A DNA stretch of 64,000 bases from Syntrophobacteraceae bacterium (GTDB lineage Bacteria > Desulfobacterota > Syntrophobacteria > Syntrophobacterales > Syntrophobacteraceae). A program made the position numbers and the translations under genes. Shown here piece after piece: positions 50,890 to 59,340 of the stretch (position 1 is its first letter; every line of letters begins with the position of its first letter). Under the pieces are notes generated by a model. That model searched no databases. It was not told where the DNA came from and saw only the letters and a list, made by a program, of their open reading frames with translations. Where the stretch lies: the NCBI GenBank assembly GCA_031292215.1, contig JARLHO010000003.1, forward strand, positions 1 through 64,000. The letters run 5' to 3'.

Positions 50890-51918
50890 ATGGAAAACAT
50901 GGTCGAGAAGGAAAAACGAGCCCAGGACCACGCCGATAGTGGCAATAACAGTGCGGCAATAGAGATTCTGTTCGATCTTGTAATCGAATACGCCAGGGCC
51001 GGCAACTTCGAAGCCGCGGAGTCGATGAGATCGCGCATTGTCGCCATCAACCCGATGGCGCTAAGCGAGATAATCCGCTCGGGGGAGATCATCGAAGAGG
51101 AAAAGAAGCAAAAGATCGATGAAAACCACCGGCAACTCTTTGCCGGCCTCTACGAAGGTTTGAGCGTCGAGGAAGCCAATGCCCTCTACTTCGGCTCCAA
51201 CAAAGCGAACTATGAGGCCGGAGAAACGATTATTCGCCAGGGCGACTGGCAGCCCCGGCTCTATTTGATCGACAGTGGGCGGGCCAATATCACCTATATA
51301 CGGGGCGACGGAGAATTTTTGTTAAAGACCGTCGAAGCCGGTCAGTTCACGGGAGAAGATGTCTTTTTCTCGCTTGCTGTCTGCACGACGTCCATGATCG
51401 CTCAGTCCCGGCTGGAAGTGCGCTACCTCGATGCAAAGGTCCTCAAAGGGTGGAGGAGCGTGCAACCGGGGCTCGAAGCCAAATTGCTGGGCTTTGTCGC
51501 AGGCGTCCAGAGCACCTCGGAACTGCTACGAGCCAGGGAACTGGACAGGCGGACCATGAGAAGGGTTTGTCTTGGGGGAAAGGCCACGGCCTTTTTGGTG
51601 AACCTGGAGGCAGAACCGGCGGGCAATCCTTTCCGGGTGGATTTGTGCGATATCTCCCGAGGCGGAGTTTGCTTCATGGTAAGAACCGCCAAAAGAGAAG
51701 CCGCCGCCCGACTGCTTGGAAACAGGCTTTGCATCAGCTATTTCGATCCGAAAATGGGCTCCCCGCAAAATATCGAGCGATGCGGAACGGTTGTGGGAAT
51801 CCAGTTTCATCCCTTTGAAGACTGCACGGTCAACGTTAAATTCGACGAACTTCTTCCCGAAGGCGTATTGGAACTTTTGGAAAAATCTTCACCGCCGACG
51901 CAGACTTTCGACTTCTAG
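50890..51918 (+). CDS. Cyclic-nucleotide-binding domain fused to PilZ domain
   Basis: 342 residues from ATG 50890. Residues about 1-90 are helical (TPR-like AAIEILFDLVIEYARAGNFE). Residues about 100-210 resemble a Crp-type cyclic-nucleotide-binding domain (YEAGETIIRQGDWQPRLYLI, then GRANITYI, GQFTGEDVFF). Residues about 235-330 form a PilZ domain (RRTMRRVCL, DLCDISRGGVCFMV, CTVNVKFDEL). The combination suggests integration of a cyclic nucleotide signal with cyclic-di-GMP, possibly for the Tad pili encoded next door. Repeat copy D begins 24 nt after its stop. Confidence 0.75.
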   Translation: MENMVEKEKRAQDHADSGNNSAAIEILFDLVIEYARAGNFEAAESMRSRIVAINPMALSEIIRSGEIIEEEKKQKIDENHRQLFAGLYEGLSVEEANALYFGSNKANYEAGETIIRQGDWQPRLYLIDSGRANITYIRGDGEFLLKTVEAGQFTGEDVFFSLAVCTTSMIAQSRLEVRYLDAKVLKGWRSVQPGLEAKLLGFVAGVQSTSELLRARELDRRTMRRVCLGGKATAFLVNLEAEPAGNPFRVDLCDISRGGVCFMVRTAKREAAARLLGNRLCISYFDPKMGSPQNIERCGTVVGIQFHPFEDCTVNVKFDELLPEGVLELLEKSSPPTQTFDF

Positions 51919-51941
51919 CCTCTCCTTCTTACTTCTTACTT

Positions 51942-52155
51942 CTTACAATTACCCACACATACGCCCACTTACCCCTTAGCGGAGACTCCCAAGAAAGGGG
52001 CTTGGCCCGATCGCCCCCCTTTTTTGCAAGGGGTTGGGGGGATTTACTCTCCAGCCGCTTGCAATGACGCGCATGGACCGGCTGGGCTCGCTCGCCCCCC
52101 TTATTTGCAACTTTGCAAAAGGAGATAGGTGGGCGTATGTGTGGGTAATTGTCAG
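51942..52155. repeat. Dispersed inverted-repeat element, copy D (complete, reference)
   Basis: A 214-bp unit with ends 51942-51968 and 52129-52155 that are inverted over 27 nt with one mismatch. The interior contains C-rich and G-rich blocks that can form an internal stem. It is the cleanest copy and the reference for the other four. The right end supplies the TGA stop codon (52152-52154) of the neighbouring Sel1 gene on the minus strand. Confidence 0.88.
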
Positions 52156-52988
52156 TTCTTACTTAAGGGGGCTGAAGACTTGCGCCATTTTTCGACCAGT
52201 TTTTTGGCGAGCAAAACCTCCCCGGGGCTCATTTTGCCGGAAATAATACCCCACGATGCGGCAGCGTTTTTTTCGCCCCCCGCCGCCGCAAGGCGCAACC
52301 ACATAGAGGCAAGAACGTAATTGCGGCCGACCCCGCATCCCTTGGCATACATCAGGCCAAGCTTATACTGAGACTCGGCGCTACCCCTTCGGGCCGCAGC
52401 GGTAAACCATTTGGCGGCATCCTCCGGGCTCTTTGCAACCCCCCAGCCGTGTAGATACATGACCCCAAGGTTGTTCATCGCCGCGGCTATGCCCCCTGCG
52501 GCAGCTTTTCGGAAATGAGAGGCCGCGGCCGCGTAATCGCGCGGGCCGTTTTTGCCCTCGTATCGCATCTGCCCCAGGGTAAATTGCGCGATCGCCTCAC
52601 CCCGGCGCGCGGCCCTGGAGAATAGCCGCTCGGCCATGGCGTAGTCGCAAACCGCTCCAACGCCCGTATAATACATAAACCCCAGATGGAACATGGCCTT
52701 CGAGTTGCCCCCGGCTGCCGCCAGGCTAAGCCATCTGAAGGCTTCCTCGTAATTTCGGGCAACCCCCTGGCCGTTTAGGAACATATAACCCACGAAATAC
52801 TCGGCCCTTACATTGCCGCGCATCGCCAGGGGGGCGAATTGCTTAAAACTTTGCGCAAAACGTCCCCGCCCATAAGCCCTTAGCCCGGAGGCAAGGCTTG
52901 CCTCGCATACGGGCGGCTCTACTGCGCACAAAAGCGATAGAATGCACACAAGAGCAAGCAAAAAGACTTTTCGAATGGTTTTTTTCAC
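52152..52988 (-). CDS. Exported Sel1-repeat protein
   Basis: 278 residues with a signal peptide (KKTIRKVFLLALVCILSLL). About six Sel1-like repeats follow, each of the form A-x2-G-x4-Y-x3-G-x2-A (for example AEYFVGYMFLNGQGVARNY, AMFHLGFMYYTGVG, SQYKLGLMYAKGCGV). These helical hairpins mediate protein contacts. The last codons, PLSKN and the stop, run into the end of repeat copy D, so the native C-terminus may have been replaced. Likely part of the Tad gene group by position. Confidence 0.85.
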   Translation of the reverse strand: MKKTIRKVFLLALVCILSLLCAVEPPVCEASLASGLRAYGRGRFAQSFKQFAPLAMRGNVRAEYFVGYMFLNGQGVARNYEEAFRWLSLAAAGGNSKAMFHLGFMYYTGVGAVCDYAMAERLFSRAARRGEAIAQFTLGQMRYEGKNGPRDYAAAASHFRKAAAGGIAAAMNNLGVMYLHGWGVAKSPEDAAKWFTAAARRGSAESQYKLGLMYAKGCGVGRNYVLASMWLRLAAAGGEKNAAASWGIISGKMSPGEVLLAKKLVEKWRKSSAPLSKN

Positions 52989-53018
52989 GATAGGACCGCT
53001 ACAGTGATCACATCCGCC

Positions 53019-54125
53019 CTAATCCTGCTCTACCCCTTCGATGCGAATGTCTCGGGGAGCTTGCGGAAGTTCCCGCTCGGGCGCCATCACCGAAGCTTTT
53101 TCGGCTCGGGGAGCCGAGGGTTTCCCCGGCGACATCTGTGAGTCGAGCATGGCGGCACGGGCTTTTTCTACATTATCGCCAGCCTCGGGATAAAAGCCGC
53201 CCCTAAGCCTTACCGCATTTTGGAAAGCCTCCACGGCCTGTGCATACTCGCCTTTTTGCATGTAAAAGGAGCCGATGTTGTTATAGGCCCGGGCTTGGTC
53301 TCCCGAACGTTTGAACGCCTGAAGAGCTTCGCTAAACCTTCCGACATGACAGAGCGCAAGCCCCAGGTTATTTCCCGCCTGCTGTTGCGAATAGCCCCTT
53401 TTGAGGGCCTCTTCGAAGGCCACGACCGCCTTGTCCCACTTGCCCTGCAGCGACCAGCACACCCCCAGGTTATTATAGAGAGCCCCCCCGTCAGGGTTTA
53501 GCGCTATGGCGGTTTGGTACTGTCGTACCGCCAGGTCGTAGCGATGGTTGTAATCATAGATGATCCCCAGAAAATCGTGGGCGAGCCAAAGCCTGTCGTT
53601 TATCGCCAAGGCGAGCTCGAACTCTTTTTGGGCATCATCTAGGTGTTTTAACTGGAAAAGAGCCTGGCCAGCCCCCGCGTGAGCGCTGGGGTTATTGGGC
53701 TCTTTTTCCAAAACGGTCCGAAAATCCGAAAGCCCCTGCTCATTACGCCCCTTCAGCAGGTAGACCATGCCCCTTTTGTAGAGAAGCCGGCAGTCGCCGG
53801 GGTGTTTGTGGAGCAGTTTGTCGTATTGCGTGAAGGCTTCGACCAGTTTGCCCTGGCGCAGGTAGCTATCTCCCAGTCTTTCCACGTCATCGTCGGTCAT
53901 CGCCGGAAGTTTTTTCGGGTAGAGAAGCTTTGCGGGAATCCTTTGCTGTTCCTGAATTCGCGCCCCATTGGGGGGGGAGGTCGCACCCGCTTTCGATGCG
54001 TTGGTGGTGGCGCAGCCGCTAAGCCCCAAAGCGATCGAGCAAACAAGCGCCAGCCCTCGTAAAATCTTACGCATGCTCGCGCCTTGAGCCGGCGCGCACA
54101 GCTTCTTAAGTGATCGCTCCATCAT
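53019..54125 (-). CDS. TPR lipoprotein, TadD-like
   Basis: 368 residues from ATG 54125; ATG 54122 has a well-placed AGGAAG, while ATG 54074 would start directly at the signal peptide RKILRGLALVCSIALGLSGC, whose LSGC is a lipobox. Seven or more tetratricopeptide repeats follow (such as AFTQYDKLLHKHPGDCRLLY and YNNLGVCWSLQGKWDKAVVA). TadD-type TPR lipoproteins help secretin assembly in Tad systems, and this gene follows tadC with 171 nt between. The C-terminal 50 residues are disordered. Confidence 0.85.
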   Translation of the reverse strand: MMERSLKKLCAPAQGASMRKILRGLALVCSIALGLSGCATTNASKAGATSPPNGARIQEQQRIPAKLLYPKKLPAMTDDDVERLGDSYLRQGKLVEAFTQYDKLLHKHPGDCRLLYKRGMVYLLKGRNEQGLSDFRTVLEKEPNNPSAHAGAGQALFQLKHLDDAQKEFELALAINDRLWLAHDFLGIIYDYNHRYDLAVRQYQTAIALNPDGGALYNNLGVCWSLQGKWDKAVVAFEEALKRGYSQQQAGNNLGLALCHVGRFSEALQAFKRSGDQARAYNNIGSFYMQKGEYAQAVEAFQNAVRLRGGFYPEAGDNVEKARAAMLDSQMSPGKPSAPRAEKASVMAPERELPQAPRDIRIEGVEQD

Positions 54126-54296
54126 CTCTTCCTAACTCCGCTAAACGGCAGGGCCCCCGCTGCCCGGGCGGCGTGTCGCCGCAGACGGGTTGCCAAGCCC
54201 CGACCTGCCCGACTGGCTGCGCCGGCGGCAGCTCGGACCGCAGTCCGCAAGGCCTGCCGGGTGACGTATTCAATGAATCTCGAACCCAACCTGGTA

Positions 54297-55271
54297 TCAG
54301 TGCTTTATAGTCATCAAATGAGAGAGCTGATGATAGATTTTAAGAGCCGCAGGTCCAAGGACCACGATGAATAAGCAGGGAAGGATAAATAATCCCAGGG
54401 GCAGGAGCATTTTGACCGGGAGCTTTGCCGCTGCCTCCTCAGCCTTCTGGACCCTGCGTGTCCTGAACGCATCGGAGTAGACCCGCAGCGACTGAGCAAC
54501 GCTTGTGCCAAATTTTTCGGCCTGAATGAGCAACGTCACCAGGCTGCTCACATCGTCTAAGTCGGTCCTGATCGCAAGCCCTTTCATTGCGTCCCGCTTC
54601 GCCTTGCCCGCCCGCACCTCCAGGGTGAACAACTTGAATTCCTCGCTTACTGCCGTGCAGGTCAGTTTCATTTCCTCCCCCACCCGGCTTATCGCCTGAT
54701 CCAACCCCATCCCCGCTTCCACACAAACGACTAAAAGATCCAGGGCATCGGGCAGGGCGTTACGGATTTTTTCTTTCCGGCTCGAAGTTTTCAACCTCAG
54801 CCAGACCTCGGGTATATAGAAACCGGCCGTCACCAGGCAAAGGCCTACGAGCAACGTGAGGGAAAGTTTCGCCTCCTTCATGGTAAACGACCTGGTGAAG
54901 ACAAAAAGCACTCCGAGCAGGACCGCAGACACGTATTTGGTCCCCCAGAACGTGAACGGCGCGTTTTCACCACGAATTCCCGCCCGCAGGAAAGCGAGGC
55001 GCTTTCCCGTTATATCGACCTTTTTGTCGGTTCTTACGGCAAACCGTCCCACCGCGCGCAGGATATGGAGAGCCACTCCAAAAAAGCTTACCGAATCGCC
55101 GGCGCCAAGTTCTTCGCCAGTAAATCCCGTTTCGCTGTCCTGGACCCTTGCCAGCATCTTTTTGCGCCGGGCCAGGGAATTGGAGTAGCGATAGACCCCT
55201 ATATAGAAGAGCAAAATGGATACGAAAAGTAGCGCTGCGGCGGCGATCGGGAAAAGACCGGTTTCGGACAT
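54297..55271 (-). CDS. tadC: Tad pilus inner-membrane protein TadC
   Basis: 324 residues of the type II secretion F superfamily. Hydrophobic segments lie near residues 8-25, 110-130, 135-155 and at the C-terminus (LFILPCLFIVVLGPAAL). The cytoplasmic T2SSF domain is marked by ALDLLVVCVEAGMGLDQAI and LIQAEKFGTSVAQSL. With TadB it forms the inner-membrane platform for Flp pilus assembly. 112 nt after tadB. Confidence 0.9.
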   Translation of the reverse strand: MSETGLFPIAAAALLFVSILLFYIGVYRYSNSLARRKKMLARVQDSETGFTGEELGAGDSVSFFGVALHILRAVGRFAVRTDKKVDITGKRLAFLRAGIRGENAPFTFWGTKYVSAVLLGVLFVFTRSFTMKEAKLSLTLLVGLCLVTAGFYIPEVWLRLKTSSRKEKIRNALPDALDLLVVCVEAGMGLDQAISRVGEEMKLTCTAVSEEFKLFTLEVRAGKAKRDAMKGLAIRTDLDDVSSLVTLLIQAEKFGTSVAQSLRVYSDAFRTRRVQKAEEAAAKLPVKMLLPLGLFILPCLFIVVLGPAALKIYHQLSHLMTIKH

Positions 55272-55383
55272 GTGTCGCTCTCCAAGCGGATTGACTACTC
55301 AAAATCCGGTATGAAAAAATAAATCCACCGCAGAGCATTCCCTGCCCACGACCGGATTTTGCGGCGTAATTTCTTTTTTCTGC

Positions 55384-56352
55384 TCACACCTTTATGCGAA
55401 TTATCCTTCTCATGACAAGGACTCCAAGGAGCATCATGACAAAACCCGCAAGGATAATTTTCTTTCCTGTCGGGTCTTCCATAAACGGAACAAAATAATT
55501 CCTGTTTACCACAAAAAGCAGCAGGGCCATCATGAATGGAAGCAGGCAGAGGATGGCGGCCGAAAACTTTCCTTCCGCGGTGAGGATCCTGATCTTGCCA
55601 AACAGCTTGAACCTCTCGCGGATCACATGAGCGATGTTTTCTATAATCTCGGCGAGGTTTCCACCCGATTCGCGCTGAATGGCCACAGCGACCACAAAGA
55701 AGCTAAGATCCGGGCAGTCGACTCGTGCCGCAAGGTTTTTCAAGGCGTCCTGGACGCTAAAGCCAAAATTTATCTCATCTAAGGTTCGTTGGAATTCGGT
55801 CCCGATCGGGTCGTTAAATTCCTCGCAGGCAATGGACATTCCTCCGGCAAAAGGCTGGCCGGCTCGAAGCGTTCGGGCAATCAACTCCAGAGCGTCGGGA
55901 AGCTGCTTTTCAAAGGCCTGCATCCGTGCCTTTTTCTTTTGGCGCACCCAGGCAAAGGGAGCATATCCCAAAACGAGAGCTATCGAAACCGGAACGATCT
56001 CCCCGCCCTTCGTAAGCGCATGGCCGGCAAAGTATCCGAACACGGCAAGAAGCGGAGTCAGAAGAAGGAAAAAACCGATGCTGTATTCGAGATTGGCCTG
56101 GAGAATCAGGTCGTCGAGCTTTCTTATTCCCGGCATGGCGCCGAGCAGGCTGTTTAGCCATGCCATATCGCTATAGCGCCTCCTGCGAAGAATATCGACG
56201 TCATCGCTTTCATAGGCTATGGAGGGAAGTCTTTTGAGGCGCTTTCGAACGGTTTTTAGCTCGGGCCTGGTTATGTTTATGTAAGCATGGCGAAACGTCT
56301 CCATAAGAAAAAGGCAAATGACAAATATCGACACGATCACGATAAAGTTCAT
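55384..56352 (-). CDS. tadB: Tad pilus inner-membrane protein TadB
   Basis: 322 residues from ATG 56352 (AAGGAA about 6 nt upstream), a second T2SSF-domain protein. It has an N-terminal helix (FIVIVSIFVICLFL), a helix pair near residues 100-130, the T2SSF core (LPDALELIARTLRAGQPFAG, VAIQRESGGNLAEIIENI) and C-terminal helices. Lies 20 nt after tadA. Confidence 0.9.
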   Translation of the reverse strand: MNFIVIVSIFVICLFLMETFRHAYINITRPELKTVRKRLKRLPSIAYESDDVDILRRRRYSDMAWLNSLLGAMPGIRKLDDLILQANLEYSIGFFLLLTPLLAVFGYFAGHALTKGGEIVPVSIALVLGYAPFAWVRQKKKARMQAFEKQLPDALELIARTLRAGQPFAGGMSIACEEFNDPIGTEFQRTLDEINFGFSVQDALKNLAARVDCPDLSFFVVAVAIQRESGGNLAEIIENIAHVIRERFKLFGKIRILTAEGKFSAAILCLLPFMMALLLFVVNRNYFVPFMEDPTGKKIILAGFVMMLLGVLVMRRIIRIKV

Positions 56353-56372
56353 AGGTGTTCCTTCCGGCAAGA

Positions 56373-57782
56373 CTATATGTCGAACTGTCTGCCCGGGTCG
56401 AACATACCGGCCTGGACCGCAATACCCATGGACTGGAATTTATCGATGAATTTGGGCCTGATCCCTGTCGCCCGAAACTTTCCCTTCACTCTCCTGTCGG
56501 TGTCGATCCCGGTCTGATCGAAGACAAATATTTCCTGCAGCGAGGTCACGTTACCCTCCATGCCGGTAATTTCCTGGATGCTCGTAAGCTTTCTTGTCCC
56601 GTCGGATAGCCGCGCGGTCTGCACCACCACCTGGAGGGCCGAACTGATGTATTTGCGCAAAAACTCGCTCGCTATCTCCACCCCGGTCATGGCGATCATC
56701 GTTTCCAGCCGCATGAGAGCGTCCCGGGGCGAGTTGGCGTGAATGGTGGTCAAAGACCCGTCGTGGCCCGTATTCATCGCCTGGAGCATATCGAAGGCTT
56801 CCTGGCCCCTCACTTCCCCGACAACTATCCTGTCCGGGCGCATACGCAGGGAATTTCTGACAAGATCTCTTTGGTTTATCTCGCCTTTTCCCTCGATGTT
56901 GGGCGGCCGGGTCTCCAACCGCACCACGTGCTCCTGTTTCAACTGCAGCTCGGCTGCGTCCTCTATCGTGATAATGCGCTCGTCTTCGGGGATAAAACTC
57001 GATAGAACGTTTAAAAGGGTCGTTTTGCCGCTGCCTGTCCCGCCCGAGATCAAAATATTCAGCCTCGCCCGGACAATGCCTTTTAGAATTTCAGCGATCT
57101 CCGGGGTTACGGTCTTTAAGGCTATTAAGTCTTTCATCTCCAGCACATCTTTTCCAAACCGGCGGATAGATAGAGCGGGCCCATCGAGGGCAAGAGGTGG
57201 GATAATCGCGTTCACTCTGGAGCCGTCCGGCAGTCTCGCGTCAACCATCGGAGAGGCCTCATCGACCCTGCGCCCCACCGCCGAGACGATTTTATCGATG
57301 ATCTTTCTAAGGTGCTGGTCATCTTTAAACCGGGTCTCGGTCGCCTCGAGCTTTCCGTAGCGCTCGATATATACCTGCCGGTAATTGTTGACCAAAATAT
57401 CGGAAATCGTAGGGTCTTTTAGAAACAGTTCGAGGGGCCCCAGGCCGAAGACCTCGTCTTGGATTTCCGTAAAAAGCAACTCCCTCTCGCTTTGGTTTAG
57501 GGGAACGCGATCCTTTTGCTCATCTAACATCTGTTCGACAAGCCGCCGGATCTGAGGTTTTAGAGCATCCTGGTCGAGGGTGTCTAGAAGCGACAGGTCG
57601 ATTAGATCGAGCAGCCGGTCGTGAATCCTGGTCTTTAGTTCGTAATACTCGTTGGGGACCCTGGAGCGAATCCGCGCTCGTCTTGGCAAAGGGCGTTGGG
57701 AAGGAACCTGGGGCTCCGTCAGGCCCACCTGATTGTCCGGGGTATTTCCAGGACTTCTGGGCGATCGATTGAACAGGTTCAC
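56373..57782 (-). CDS. tadA: Tad secretion ATPase TadA/CpaF
   Basis: 469 residues from GTG 57782, chosen because GGAGGAAAC lies directly before it; ATG 57842 in the same frame lacks a ribosome site. The hexameric secretion ATPase motifs are Walker [14 protein letters not shown], Asp box [14 protein letters not shown], Walker B and His box [12 protein letters not shown] and TIHANSP. It powers Flp pilus extension and retraction. The N-terminal region begins with a Pro/Arg-rich disordered stretch. Downstream of tadZ and the repeat copy E. Confidence 0.93.
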   Translation of the reverse strand: MNLFNRSPRSPGNTPDNQVGLTEPQVPSQRPLPRRARIRSRVPNEYYELKTRIHDRLLDLIDLSLLDTLDQDALKPQIRRLVEQMLDEQKDRVPLNQSERELLFTEIQDEVFGLGPLELFLKDPTISDILVNNYRQVYIERYGKLEATETRFKDDQHLRKIIDKIVSAVGRRVDEASPMVDARLPDGSRVNAIIPPLALDGPALSIRRFGKDVLEMKDLIALKTVTPEIAEILKGIVRARLNILISGGTGSGKTTLLNVLSSFIPEDERIITIEDAAELQLKQEHVVRLETRPPNIEGKGEINQRDLVRNSLRMRPDRIVVGEVRGQEAFDMLQAMNTGHDGSLTTIHANSPRDALMRLETMIAMTGVEIASEFLRKYISSALQVVVQTARLSDGTRKLTSIQEITGMEGNVTSLQEIFVFDQTGIDTDRRVKGKFRATGIRPKFIDKFQSMGIAVQAGMFDPGRQFDI

Positions 57783-57851
57783 CGTTTCCTCCAATGATTC
57801 ATGGCGATCGAATTCATTACCGCCTCTTTCGATAAGCTGCATTTGTAGCAC

Positions 57852-58029
57852 ACGTCCGCCCACCTACCTCTAAACGGAGACGCGCAGGAAGGGGCTTGGC
57901 TCAATGGCCCCCCTTTTTTTCAAAGCTGACAATTACCCACACATGCGCCCACTTACCCCTTAGCGGAGATTCCCAAGAAAGGGGCTTGGCCCGATCGCCC
58001 CCCTTTTTTGCGGGGTTGGGGGGATTTGG
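57852..58029. repeat. Dispersed inverted-repeat element, copy E (degenerate tandem)
   Basis: The left terminus 57926-57952 (GACAATTACCCACACATGCG) begins a half element that runs to about 58029 with the usual C-rich and G-rich blocks. Just before it, 57852-57925 is a further degenerate copy of the same interior. It lies between tadA and tadZ, so it either interrupts or is transcribed with the Tad operon. Confidence 0.7.
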
Positions 58030-58112
58030 ACTCGGGATAAAACTCCCCCCCTAATCCCATGCTCTTTTAAGAGCCATCCGAAAAACCCCTGTGTCCGGAT
58101 GTATTTCCCCGC

Positions 58113-59279
58113 TCACGATCTTTTGAAAATCCGGTTTAGAAAGGAACCCTTTTTTTCTTCGATTTTTTCCCCGGACAAATCCTGCGCAATCTGGCGAATA
58201 GCGCGCGCAACGGGTGAATTCATGCTCACCTCGTAGAGACTTTTCCCCTGGTTTATGGCCGACATAGTCGTTACAAAGTCGTTTGGGACCCTCCAGGATA
58301 CTTTCATCCGGACGCTTTCCTCGGCATCCTTTATTGAAATGTGCGAGTCTTTTAAGTCCCGGTTTACGACGAGCTTAACGGAGTCATCCGATGTCAACCC
58401 CAAATCGTGTAGAAGGCGCGAGATCCTGTTTAAGTTTGTAAGACACGGCACGCTCAATATGGAGGTGACCAGCACGGTGTCGGAAAGCTCGATCACCCTT
58501 ATCGCGATATCGTCTGTGGCAAGCCCCGAATCTATCACCGTGTAGTCGAAAATAGACTTCATGAGACCCAGAAGGTTTTCAGCGATATCGGGCGAAAGAT
58601 AATGGTTTCCGTTCAGCTCGCTGGGGGCGGGAAGCACATAGATCCCGGAGGAATGGCGGTGAAGAACGCTCATAAGGAACATGGCGTCAAGGCGCGTAAT
58701 GTTGCGCGCGACCTCTCCCCAGTGGAAAGAGGGCCTTATGTCTAGAAAAAGCGGGACCTCGCCGAAAAGAAGGTTCATATCGACAAGGGCTACCGAGCGT
58801 CTCTTGTTGAGCTGGGCGAGCTCCACGGCAAGGTTTACGGCTATGGTGGTGTTTCCGCCGCCTCCCTTGCTGGGCGCGACATTAATGATTTTGCCGATCC
58901 TCTCGACTCTTTTACTCTCCTTTTCCAAGTCGCGCCGCTGCCTGAAGTTATCGAGGGCCTGCCGCACTTCCTGTTCGTTTATCGGCTGCGGGAAAAACTC
59001 CTTTATCCCCTCCCTCAAAGCCCGCAGCAGTATCGTTGGGTCCTGCTGCCCGGAGGTAAGAAATATTTCCCTGACCGTTCCAAGACTGGTAAAGGACTGC
59101 ACGATCTGGAATTCGTGCTCGACGTCTTGCCCCAGTTCCAAAATGAGAAGATCGAAGGGGTCGGTATCCTCCGCCCCCCGAAGGCGAAACCCCTCAGTTG
59201 AGTTAATGATCTGCCCGAGCGTTTCGCGAAGCGTGCTCGATTTGGTCTCAAGCCGTACATATATGATGTTTTTAGCCAT
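58113..59279 (-). CDS. Tad pilus localisation protein TadZ/CpaE
   Basis: 388 residues. Residues about 1-120 form an atypical receiver-like domain without the phosphoacceptor pattern. From about 130 comes a MinD/ParA-type ATPase with the deviant Walker A SKGGGGNTTIAVNL, in which asparagine replaces the expected lysine; CpaE/TadZ proteins often have such a change (commonly GATT). Later strands ALVDMNLLFGEVPLFLD and VLVTSILSVPCLTNL fit the fold. It places the pilus machine at the pole and recruits other Tad proteins. Confidence 0.88.
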   Translation of the reverse strand: MAKNIIYVRLETKSSTLRETLGQIINSTEGFRLRGAEDTDPFDLLILELGQDVEHEFQIVQSFTSLGTVREIFLTSGQQDPTILLRALREGIKEFFPQPINEQEVRQALDNFRQRRDLEKESKRVERIGKIINVAPSKGGGGNTTIAVNLAVELAQLNKRRSVALVDMNLLFGEVPLFLDIRPSFHWGEVARNITRLDAMFLMSVLHRHSSGIYVLPAPSELNGNHYLSPDIAENLLGLMKSIFDYTVIDSGLATDDIAIRVIELSDTVLVTSILSVPCLTNLNRISRLLHDLGLTSDDSVKLVVNRDLKDSHISIKDAEESVRMKVSWRVPNDFVTTMSAINQGKSLYEVSMNSPVARAIRQIAQDLSGEKIEEKKGSFLNRIFKRS

Positions 59280-59340
59280 TGCGATTTCTCATTTCCGAAA
59301 AATTACTCCCCCTTAACCTGTCAAGGATTTTCGGCCCCGA

